From the NCBI RefSeq assembly GCF_006210265.1, contig NZ_VCNC01000003.1, forward strand, positions 496,001 through 560,000: a DNA stretch of 64,000 bases. Reading direction: 5' to 3'. The position numbers were made by a program, and so were the translations under genes. Each line of letters begins with the position of its first letter. Within the stretch, counting starts at the first letter, position 1. The notes beneath the pieces are model-generated. The model searched no databases, was not told where the DNA came from, and was given only the letters and a program-made list of their open reading frames with translations. This DNA is from Desulfovibrio sp. UCD-KL4C (GTDB lineage Bacteria; Desulfobacterota; Desulfovibrionia; Desulfovibrionales; Desulfovibrionaceae). Positions 37,151 through 44,883 of this stretch are shown here, in pieces.

Positions 37151-37650
37151 GAGCGGTCCTCCTTACATGTCTCGTCATTTGAGATCGGTATAAATTGCTG
37201 CAATATGTATTGAATCAGCATAAGCCCCATGCCGGTCGGTATAGACATAAGTGAGACACTCTTTTTTATTCCAAGAGTCATGATGGTGAACATATGTAAT
37301 TTTTGGGCATAATTGTAGCCATATATTAGCATGAAGATGAGAATTGCCGCGAAAACGATACGCCTAATAATAGTTACTATCATTCTAGGTGTTTCGGGCA
37401 GTCTGTCTACAATGATGCGGATGACCATATGTTCTCCGCGTTTCAGTGCCGGAGCAGCTCCAAGCATAACCATCCAGACTAAAGTTATTCTAGCTAAATC
37501 AGTGGTCCACATTGGCGGGCGGTAAAAACGCCCAAAAACTCCAAGCATGACATCAAGTAAGTTGATGATGAGGAGAGCCCCTGCCCCGATCAGGCAGAGG
37601 TTCTCTAGTGTGTCAGAGGCTTTTTTGCAAAAACAAGTGACAGATTCCAT
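37147..37650 (-). CDS. dctQ: TRAP transporter small permease (DctQ)
   Basis: A 167-aa protein with four predicted helices and the DctQ core (RRPPMWTTDLARITLVWMVMLGAA region near 42-64). It joins DctM in the membrane. It starts 2 bp after the DctP stop. A short N-terminal stretch with Cys5 and Cys7 is not a family hallmark. Confidence 0.9.
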   Translation of the reverse strand: MESVTCFCKKASDTLENLCLIGAGALLIINLLDVMLGVFGRFYRPPMWTTDLARITLVWMVMLGAAPALKRGEHMVIRIIVDRLPETPRMIVTIIRRIVFAAILIFMLIYGYNYAQKLHMFTIMTLGIKKSVSLMSIPTGMGLMLIQYILQQFIPISNDETCKEDRS

Positions 37651-37652
37651 TT

Positions 37653-38672
37653 TTATTTTGCTCCCAGAGCATTAGCTTTTGCAGCGTCTTTGATGGCAAG
37701 ATCGATCCATGAATTATCAACCTGATCTTTTAACCAGTTGATATATGAAGGGCTGCCTAGTTTTTTGAACTGAGCTAATTCCTCAGGCGTCGGGGTGTAG
37801 CTGGTCATTCCTTTGTCTTCGAGGAACTTAACGCGGTCCTGAACTTGTGATTCGACGAAATCACGGGTTTTTATATTTGCTTCGTGAGCAGCTTTTTTAA
37901 TGGCGGCACGTTCTTTTTTAGTGAGAGACTTGAGCAGTTCGCCATTCATAAGCAGGAACTGGTCAGAGTATTGAACATTTGCAAGAGCCAGATATTTCTG
38001 AACTTCGTACAGGCTACCCATAATAATGTAAGTAGGAGGATTCATTTGACCGTCAGCAACGCCTGTTTTCAAAGCAAGGTATACTTCAGTCCAAGGGATA
38101 GGCATTCCGGAAGCTCCGAATGATTCGTACATGGCAACTTGACTGGTATCCATCGCGCGGAATTTCATGCCTTTGAAGTCCGCAGGTGAGTGGATCGGTT
38201 TATCGCTTGTAAATGCTAGGAATCCGCCTTCTTCAACTACTTCAAGCAGTTCTATACCGGTACGTTCAAGTAGTTCTTTACGTGCTTTTTCCATAAAACT
38301 GCTCTTATCAAAGAATTCATGTGCAGCTTTATAATTATCGAAAAGGAAAGGAATGTTTGTAGCGAACATTTCAGGGAATACAGTCTGCAAGCCGCCGTAG
38401 GAAGCAACATTGATTTGCGGACTGCTCATAACCTGCTCCATGCGCTGTTCTTCATTACCTAGCTGGCTGTTAGGAAAAAGTTTGAGATCAATATCATTGC
38501 CGATTTCTTTTTTCAGCAAATCTTGAAATGTTACAGCAAAGTAGTGCACAGCATTGTCACTCTTATTTGGCGGGCCATTGTAGCTCATTTTAATTGTTGT
38601 CGCAGCTAAAGAGCTTCCGGGGATTGCCATTGCCAGCATCAGCATCAGACAAAAAAGATTAAGACGTTTCAT
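37653..38672 (-). CDS. dctP: TRAP transporter solute-binding protein (DctP)
   Basis: A 339-aa periplasmic binding protein. The start at 38672 gives MKRLNLFCLMLMLAMAIPGS, a typical signal peptide cleaved near SLAA, with GAGGA eight bases upstream; an in-frame start 20 codons earlier lacks these. DctP features include FPNSQLGNEEQRMEQV near 75-90 and KFRAMDTSQVAMYESFGASG around 165-185, where an Arg usually binds the ligand carboxylate. The ligand is unknown. It heads the dctP-dctQ-dctM-dipeptidase operon, divergent from an IclR regulator. Confidence 0.92.
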   Translation of the reverse strand: MKRLNLFCLMLMLAMAIPGSSLAATTIKMSYNGPPNKSDNAVHYFAVTFQDLLKKEIGNDIDLKLFPNSQLGNEEQRMEQVMSSPQINVASYGGLQTVFPEMFATNIPFLFDNYKAAHEFFDKSSFMEKARKELLERTGIELLEVVEEGGFLAFTSDKPIHSPADFKGMKFRAMDTSQVAMYESFGASGMPIPWTEVYLALKTGVADGQMNPPTYIIMGSLYEVQKYLALANVQYSDQFLLMNGELLKSLTKKERAAIKKAAHEANIKTRDFVESQVQDRVKFLEDKGMTSYTPTPEELAQFKKLGSPSYINWLKDQVDNSWIDLAIKDAAKANALGAK

Positions 38673-39152
38673 AATGTCCTCTTCGGGGATGAAGGTTAGA
38701 AAATGACAAATGGCAGACATCCTGTATGTCATGTATCGTCATTTGCTTTTTCAAATATTTTCAAAATAACTATTGAGTTGGAAGTCTTCTATATCATGCT
38801 GTAAAACTTGAGTAAAATATAAAAAAATATTTATTATTTCTACTCATATACCTTAGCTTAACTGTTTATTTATACTTTTTATAGTCATTTTTAGTATTAA
38901 ATATCGCATTGCAATAACTTCTACCTAATTCCAATACTTGACTTATGAATGACCGGTCAAGCTTTTTTGACAAAAAAGTGTTTAGTAGAAAAAATATTTA
39001 TATAAAAACAATGTTAAAATACAAAAATGTTACTTTGGTCTTGATTTCTGTGAAATGGGAATAGTATTTTATGAAAAAAGCAAAAATAGATTTACGCGAG
39101 TCTTCTTATAAGTAACTGGACTGAATCTTAAAGAAAATGTATCTATGTTATT
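38673..39152. promoter_or_regulatory. Divergent dctP/iclR promoter region with a candidate operator
   Basis: This 480-bp AT-rich gap contains no coding frame of note. At 38937-38961 CTTGAC and GTCAAG are inverted repeats 13 bp apart, enclosing most of the 10-bp palindrome TGACCGGTCA (38950-38959). Being the most symmetrical GC-containing element between the divergent genes, it is a candidate binding site for the IclR regulator. Confidence 0.45.
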
Positions 39153-39929
39153 ATGGTGGATAAAATTAAAAATAAGAGAAATAACCCTCTGTTTGTGGGG
39201 TCTATTGAAAAAGGAATGCAAGTGCTTGAAGCCTTTGACGAAGGGAACAGGCAGCTTGGTCTCAACGCTATTGTCGAACTAACTGGTCTTAATCGAAGTG
39301 CTGTTCAGCGATTTTTACATACTTGGGAATCTCTAGGATACCTTTATAAAGATGCAGCTACCAAACAATTCAGATTGACTCCTAAAGTCATGAGCCTCAG
39401 TTATAATTTTTTGAGGGGAGAGCGGCTCATAGAAGTTGCAACACCTTTCTTGCTGGATGCTCGTGAACGGACTGGCAATTCTGTTTATCTCGGAACTCTT
39501 TACGACACTTCTATAATTTATTTGATCCGTTTACCGCAGCGGTTGTTTATACTGGAAGGCACTCTTCCTGGGCGGAGTGTGCCGGCATTTTGTGGGGGAC
39601 GTGCGTTTCTTTCGTGTTTGGATGATTCAGATATTTTAAGTATTTTAGAGCGTTCAGATCGCAGTACGATTACACCTTATACAATCTCAGATATTGATGA
39701 GATTATGCGCGAAATTGCTCAAATCAGAGAAAGAGGGTTTTGTATTTCTGAGCAGGAGCAACTGGTCGGCGAGATTGCCGTATCTGCTCCGGTGCTTGAT
39801 ATGCATGGTGTTCCTCGCGCTTCGGTGTATATCTCAGCTAGAGTTGCAGATTGGACAGCAAAGAGAGTTGAAGAAGAATTAGCGCCTATTGTTCTTGAAA
39901 CTGCAGGAATGATAAGGGCGCAGTTGTAA
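39153..39929 (+). CDS. IclR-family transcriptional regulator
   Basis: A 258-aa regulator with an N-terminal winged helix (about 12-75; GSIEKGMQVLEAFDEG and GLNRSAVQRFLHTWESLGYL) and a C-terminal effector-binding domain (about 90-258; LPGRSVPAFCGGRAFLS, ERGFCISEQE, ISAPVLD-like VSAPVLD). It is divergent from the TRAP/dipeptidase operon and most likely controls it in response to the imported compound or its product (inference from context). Confidence 0.92.
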   Translation: MVDKIKNKRNNPLFVGSIEKGMQVLEAFDEGNRQLGLNAIVELTGLNRSAVQRFLHTWESLGYLYKDAATKQFRLTPKVMSLSYNFLRGERLIEVATPFLLDARERTGNSVYLGTLYDTSIIYLIRLPQRLFILEGTLPGRSVPAFCGGRAFLSCLDDSDILSILERSDRSTITPYTISDIDEIMREIAQIRERGFCISEQEQLVGEIAVSAPVLDMHGVPRASVYISARVADWTAKRVEEELAPIVLETAGMIRAQL

Positions 39930-39977
39930 ATTTAAGAATTAGATATAGTAAATTTTTACAGGATTAACTCTGTAAAT

Positions 39978-40011
39978 AAAAAGCCCTTCACATAATAGTG
40001 AAGGGCTTTTT
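39978..40011. terminator. Intrinsic terminator between iclR and nhaB
   Basis: AAAAAGCCCTTCAC pairs with GTGAAGGGCTTTTT around ATAATA, followed by more T residues. It serves iclR on the + strand and can also end the converging nhaB transcript. Confidence 0.87.
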
Positions 40012-40096
40012 ATTTTAATTTTTCAGGTCCAGTAGAAGTTGGAAATCAACTACGGGTCCGGTGATGCTGCCAGATTCAGTAGCAGCATACTGTTAA

Positions 40097-41719
40097 CTAC
40101 AATAAGTAGTTAACAGCCACAAGGCCCATGATTGACATGGTAATGGTGTAAGGTAAGGCTAGAAGCACCATCCGTCCGTATGAAAGGCGGATAACAGGTG
40201 CAAGAGCTGAAGTCAGTAGGAATAGGAAAGCTGCCTGACCGTTAGGAGTCGCTACACTTGGAATGTTAGTTCCGGTGTTAATAGCAACTGCAAGTTTGTC
40301 TAGGTTTCTCATGATATCGAGAGCCTGAGTTGCTGCTGCTTGAGGAAGACCTGCTACCGCGTCAACTCTTGCCATATGAGGATCAGTAAGTTTGTCCATC
40401 AAAGCTTGTCCGGTCATACCTATGTTTGGAATAGCACCGAGCAGATTGACGAAATGAATTTTCGTTTCTGAAATGTAAACAGTTGCAACAAATACGTTGT
40501 CAGAAATTGCTGAAAGCACTCCGTTCGCAATGTAATATGCTACAAGCTGAGTTTGTCCATGCAGGCTGAGTACAAAATTGATGATTGGGTGGAAAAGACC
40601 TTGATCATGAATTACAGCGACAACGGAGAAGAATACTACGAGAAGAGCGGTAAATGGTAATGCTTCTTCAAAAGCTTTACCTAAATGATGTTCTTCAATT
40701 ACGCCGTTCATAGCTGTTAGAATAATAATTACCGATAACCCTACAATACCTACCGCGGCAAGGTGGAAAGCCAAAGCAACAACAAGCCAGAGGCCTGTCA
40801 AAGCTTGAATAATTAATTTAACTTTACCTTTATTACCCTGTTTTTCTTCCATCTGAATTGCGGTTTCAAGCAGATGTGAACGGATATTACCTGGTAATTT
40901 TGCGCCGTATGTAAACAGGTGGAAGTATTCAACAGTAATACAGGTAATAAGTCCGGTGGCGAGAACCGGTAATGATACAGGCATAACTTCAAGGAAAAAT
41001 TCTATGAAGTGCCAGCCCATTTCTCCACCGATGAGAAGGTTCTGCGGTTCACCTACAAGCGTGCAAACTCCTCCGAGAGCTGTACCAACTGCACCGTGCA
41101 TCATAAGGTTTCTCAGGAATGCACGAAATTCTTTTAAGTCCTCGCGGTTCTTTTCTATAACAGCCTGATCGTTGCAAAGGTCATGATCGCTCTGCAATGA
41201 TTTACCAGACGCAAAGCGATGGTAGATGTTATAGAAACCGTAGGCAACAGCGATAATAACTGCTGTTACTGTAAGAGCGTCAAGGAATGCAGATAAAACC
41301 GCTCCAGCAAGGCAGAAGAGAACAGAGATTGTAATTTTAGACTGAACCCTTACAAGAATACGAGTGAAGGTAAACTGAAGGAAATCCTTCATGAAGTAAA
41401 TACCGGCAACCATGAAAATCAGAAGCAGTATTACTTCAAAATTTTTAATAGCTTCATGATAGATAGTTTCTGTTGAAGTCATGCCCAGAAAGACTGCTTC
41501 AAACGCTAACAATCCACCTGCGGGAAGCGGGTAGCATTTTAGTGCCATAGCTAATGTAAAAATGAATTCTGCGATAAGTGCCCAGCCTGCGATAAACGGT
41601 CCAGCTGTAAACATCAGACATGGATTTAAAATTAAGAAAAATAATATAGTTAGCTTGTACCATTTTGGGGCAGACCCAAGAAAGTTGCTCCCTACTGATT
41701 GTAACATTGATGGTTGCAT
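40097..41719 (-). CDS. nhaB: Na+/H+ antiporter NhaB
   Basis: A 540-aa membrane protein close to the family's usual length, with about twelve hydrophobic segments. Recognisable NhaB segments are [33 protein letters not shown] and [14 protein letters not shown]. It expels Na+ in exchange for H+, keeping internal pH and Na+ low, which fits a marine cell that also pumps Na+ through NQR. A separate terminator (41833-41865) divides it from the upstream SLC13 gene, so it is likely its own unit. Confidence 0.93.
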   Translation of the reverse strand: MQPSMLQSVGSNFLGSAPKWYKLTILFFLILNPCLMFTAGPFIAGWALIAEFIFTLAMALKCYPLPAGGLLAFEAVFLGMTSTETIYHEAIKNFEVILLLIFMVAGIYFMKDFLQFTFTRILVRVQSKITISVLFCLAGAVLSAFLDALTVTAVIIAVAYGFYNIYHRFASGKSLQSDHDLCNDQAVIEKNREDLKEFRAFLRNLMMHGAVGTALGGVCTLVGEPQNLLIGGEMGWHFIEFFLEVMPVSLPVLATGLITCITVEYFHLFTYGAKLPGNIRSHLLETAIQMEEKQGNKGKVKLIIQALTGLWLVVALAFHLAAVGIVGLSVIIILTAMNGVIEEHHLGKAFEEALPFTALLVVFFSVVAVIHDQGLFHPIINFVLSLHGQTQLVAYYIANGVLSAISDNVFVATVYISETKIHFVNLLGAIPNIGMTGQALMDKLTDPHMARVDAVAGLPQAAATQALDIMRNLDKLAVAINTGTNIPSVATPNGQAAFLFLLTSALAPVIRLSYGRMVLLALPYTITMSIMGLVAVNYLL

Positions 41720-41832
41720 TAAGTTTTCCTCATTTGTGTACTATTGTATTTGTTTAAGACTCAATAGGTTAATATTGGGGACAATATGAATATTTATCGG
41801 CTATAAACTAGTTTTTAAAGTAGAGCACGTAA

Positions 41833-41865
41833 AAATGCCAAGGAAAAAAAATCTCCTTGGCATTT
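41833..41865 (-). terminator. Intrinsic terminator after the SLC13 permease gene
   Basis: On the - strand AAATGCCAAGGA pairs with TCCTTGGCATTT and runs directly into further T residues. It lies 12 bp after the SLC13 stop codon and upstream of nhaB. Confidence 0.85.
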
Positions 41866-41876
41866 CATTGTGTTGG

Positions 41877-43676
41877 TTAATAAAGAAACATTAATGCTGG
41901 TATCATTACAAACATATAAATAATGGTCATTCCTGCTCCAGCCCGTACGTAATCGATGGTCTTGTAGCCACCGGGCCGCATGATAAGAGCGTTAACCTGA
42001 TGAGTAGGCAGAACAAAAGTGTTTGATGCGGCAACTGCAACAGTCAAAGCTGCAATACGCGGATCAACGCCTGCACTGAGTGCCATATTCATCGAGAGTG
42101 GAACCAGTAAAACTGTTGCTCCAACATTGGATGCAACCAAAGTGAAAAAGGAAGTCAATATTCCGATTGCGGTCAGTAAAATCACAGGAGTTGGATGCCC
42201 AAGTGCCGCCATGAGAGTGTCAGCAATGAATTTCGCGGCGCCCGTGTTTTCAAATGCCATTCCGAGTGGAATAAGACCACCTAGAAGGAAGACTGTCATC
42301 CAGTCTACAGATTGATATGCTTCGTCAATACTAAGAACTTTTGTAAGAATCATGCCGAGAGCCCCAGCAAGTAGTGCAATGGATAGCTGAACATGAAATC
42401 CTAAGATCATTATGAGCGAAATAGCTAGCCACATTAATGCCACTTTAGCTTTTTCTGTGCGAAGAATTTCACCTTTGACTTCTTCAGTGAAGACAAAGTC
42501 AGGACGATCTTTTAGCAGATGGAACATTTCCCAGCGACCATGCAATAGTAACGCGTCACCGGATTCAAGTTTTATGCCTGTAAGGCCGCTTACAAAAAGT
42601 TTTTCTCCGCGGAAAATAGCCAATGGAGAAACTTTGAAGCGATCACGGATGCGTAGTTTAGTTAAAGTCTTCCCAACAAGTTCAGAACGCGGAGTGATAA
42701 GGCCTTCCATGATTCCTGCATTGTTAGGGGAGAGTTCTTCTGCAAAAGTTTTCAGCTCATCCTGCATTTCCCATCCAAGGTCTTCAGCCATGCTAAGTGC
42801 AAATTCCTTAGGTCCAACAACAGCTAAATGATCACCTGGCAGGATATCTTCCATTGCATCAGGAGCAAATAGATGTGTTGTACCGTCATCTCTGGCAATA
42901 GCGACAACTGTTGAAAAGTAAATGGGACGTAATTCAAGAGCGTGCAGGCTGTTTTCATTTTTCCATGTTTCAGGAACATGCAATTCGAATAAAGAGCCTA
43001 CACCTCCGTAAGTGTCGGTAAGAAGGTTGGACATTGGTCCAGAGTTTTCGTCGACACTTTTGTTGGGGAGTATGAACCGTCCAAAAAGAATAAAATAAAC
43101 AAGAGCGGCTGCAATAAGCAGAAGTCCTATAGGAGTAACTCCGAATAAGCCAAATGGTTCGTAATGCTTGCCGCCGACTACCATAAGGTCATTTAGCAGA
43201 ATCAGAGGGCTGGACCCGACAAGAGTTAAGCATCCCCCGATAATTGCACAGAAGCCCATTGGCATAAGCAAGCGTCCGATTGGAACGCCAGTTTGATTAC
43301 CAATACGTTTAGCCGCAGGCATAAATAAAGCTGCGGCCCCGATATTTTGCATGAATCCTGAAATGATGGCAACAGTTCCTGCTATCATTGTCATAATTCT
43401 GGTTTCGCTTTTTCCGGCAAAACGTAGAATTATTCGAGCCATAGTATTCATGACGCCGGTTTTGTCCAAACCGGCGCCAATGATGATTACAGCAATAATG
43501 GAAACAACGGCATTACTACTTAGTCCACTGATAGCCTGCTTTGGTGTTACAAGGCCAAGCAGAGGGAGTAATACCATCATTATGATGCCAACAACATCAA
43601 CTCTAACCCATTCAAATATAAATAATAAGACTGCGAATGCGAGAACAGCCATAACTAACATAATCTCAGGAGTCAT
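41877..43676 (-). CDS. SLC13-type anion permease with two RCK_C (TrkA-C) domains
   Basis: A 599-aa membrane protein. Helical halves (about 1-200 and 400-599) flank a cytoplasmic region with two RCK_C domains: one ending near DHLAVVGPKEFAL and one near ESGDALLLHGRWEM. Family stretches include GFMQNIGAAALFMP, GGCLTLVGSSPLILLND and GATVLLVPLSM. Related proteins move sulfate, dicarboxylates or other anions with Na+; sulfate uptake would suit a sulfate reducer, but the substrate is not fixed by sequence. It follows the UspA-like gene by 48 bp, so the two are probably co-transcribed. Confidence 0.88.
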   Translation of the reverse strand: MTPEIMLVMAVLAFAVLLFIFEWVRVDVVGIIMMVLLPLLGLVTPKQAISGLSSNAVVSIIAVIIIGAGLDKTGVMNTMARIILRFAGKSETRIMTMIAGTVAIISGFMQNIGAAALFMPAAKRIGNQTGVPIGRLLMPMGFCAIIGGCLTLVGSSPLILLNDLMVVGGKHYEPFGLFGVTPIGLLLIAAALVYFILFGRFILPNKSVDENSGPMSNLLTDTYGGVGSLFELHVPETWKNENSLHALELRPIYFSTVVAIARDDGTTHLFAPDAMEDILPGDHLAVVGPKEFALSMAEDLGWEMQDELKTFAEELSPNNAGIMEGLITPRSELVGKTLTKLRIRDRFKVSPLAIFRGEKLFVSGLTGIKLESGDALLLHGRWEMFHLLKDRPDFVFTEEVKGEILRTEKAKVALMWLAISLIMILGFHVQLSIALLAGALGMILTKVLSIDEAYQSVDWMTVFLLGGLIPLGMAFENTGAAKFIADTLMAALGHPTPVILLTAIGILTSFFTLVASNVGATVLLVPLSMNMALSAGVDPRIAALTVAVAASNTFVLPTHQVNALIMRPGGYKTIDYVRAGAGMTIIYMFVMIPALMFLY

Positions 43677-43724
43677 AATATACCTTATAGTGTATAAGAG
43701 AGCAAAGCAGAGGTTTTTCTACCT

Positions 43725-44336
43725 CTATTTCACCCGTAGCATTGCATGTGTATATACAGGGATTGCCTGCCGTTTTGTTTGATTTGTAGCGACATCTTCC
43801 ATTACGTATCTGAATTCTTTGTCGTTGCTGTGAAGTTCTGCAACCACTGAATCTTCTGCTCCGGTTTTAACCAGATGTGCAAAGAGTAGTCCTGCTTCTG
43901 ATGCTTTAGCAGAGAAGCTGGCTATGTTGCCTTCACATTCATTTCGGAAATTATTGAAGTTTGTTCCTTTTTCATCAAGGTTTAGCGCAACCAAACTGCT
44001 TTTGGTTTTAGCGGCCATTTCAACTGCGTAGCTTACTACATTTCCGGAGAAAGCAGATCCTTTGCTGACAACAAGAATTTTGCAGCCAGGGCGGGTTGAT
44101 TCTGAAATAGCACTGACGATTTTATCGTTTTCAACTTGTGCTGTTGTAGAATTTTGGTCTTTGGTCCGAAAACGGTTTAGAAATGTTTTCAAGAAAAACC
44201 CCCTTTCTTTATTATCACATAATGACTGGTTACGATTGATGGCCCATGCTCCTACATTACAGGTGTTACATTGATTTTCGACCATTGCCTTGTAGTGCCT
44301 GTCCAAAAAACATTTTACATTCTGTACTGTAGCCAT
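43725..44336 (-). CDS. UspA-like protein with an unusual Cys-containing N-terminus
   Basis: A 203-aa protein. From about residue 80 it resembles a universal stress protein domain (CKILVVSKGSAFSGNVVSYA and the ending AIPVYTHAML). The first 46 residues are unrelated, with Cys9, the pair CNTC and one more Cys, and may bind metal. Two starts are possible: the ATG at 44336 with GGAGGG upstream, used here, or a TTG 48 codons later preceded by AAAGGGGG, which would give a plain UspA-like protein. It lies upstream of the SLC13 gene in the same orientation, as stress proteins often do next to ion transporters. Confidence 0.6.
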   Translation of the reverse strand: MATVQNVKCFLDRHYKAMVENQCNTCNVGAWAINRNQSLCDNKERGFFLKTFLNRFRTKDQNSTTAQVENDKIVSAISESTRPGCKILVVSKGSAFSGNVVSYAVEMAAKTKSSLVALNLDEKGTNFNNFRNECEGNIASFSAKASEAGLLFAHLVKTGAEDSVVAELHSNDKEFRYVMEDVATNQTKRQAIPVYTHAMLRVK

Positions 44337-44883
44337 GTTCCCTCCTCATTTTAAGATCATTGACGTCGTAATCGTATAACTATCAAAACTCATGCCAAGT
44401 ATTCTTTTAAGTGTAATACCCTGAAATTATTAAATCTTTATTAAAATAGCATTGACCGCTCACACGCGTGTGTTGCAAATAGAAACAAACTTATTAACAA
44501 ATACTTCATAGTAGTTATAAATACGGTGTTAACGCTTGTTTTTGTGGTGTTGCTTTATGCAATACTAGTTCATTTATTCACAATATTATTTGGTATAAAA
44601 GATCAATTTATAGATTATTAATATGTAGTTAAAATATAAATATGTACTTAAAGCAGTTAAATTTAATTTTTTTTTAATATTATATTAAGATGTTAAATGA
44701 ATATTTGTTTTTACTAGTTTTTTTAAAAAAACTATTGATCTAAGTGTGTTTCATAATGCAACGTTAACACTCTAACTGATTAATGTTATTTTAAAATAAA
44801 GATTTTACAAGAGATTTTTTCGATGTATTTATATGCAAATGGCACTATTTAGCAGCTTGCATCAAGGTAGGAGAAATAAAAAA
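44337..44883. promoter_or_regulatory. AT-rich divergent region between the UspA-like and Lon genes
   Basis: A stretch of 547 bp with no credible gene. It contains the 12-bp palindrome CACACGCGTGTG at 44461-44472 and two copies of GTGTTAACG in opposite orientation (44526-44534 on +, 44762-44770 on -). These may be regulator sites for the Lon gene or the UspA-SLC13 unit. No canonical promoter was recognised. Confidence 0.4.

Noticed and set aside
44839-44856. Sigma-54 promoter TGGCAC... ahead of the REC-Lon gene
   Set aside because: TGGCAC is exact, but the GC of the -12 element falls one base too close (or, for the TTGCA further on, six bases too far) for a sigma-54 site.
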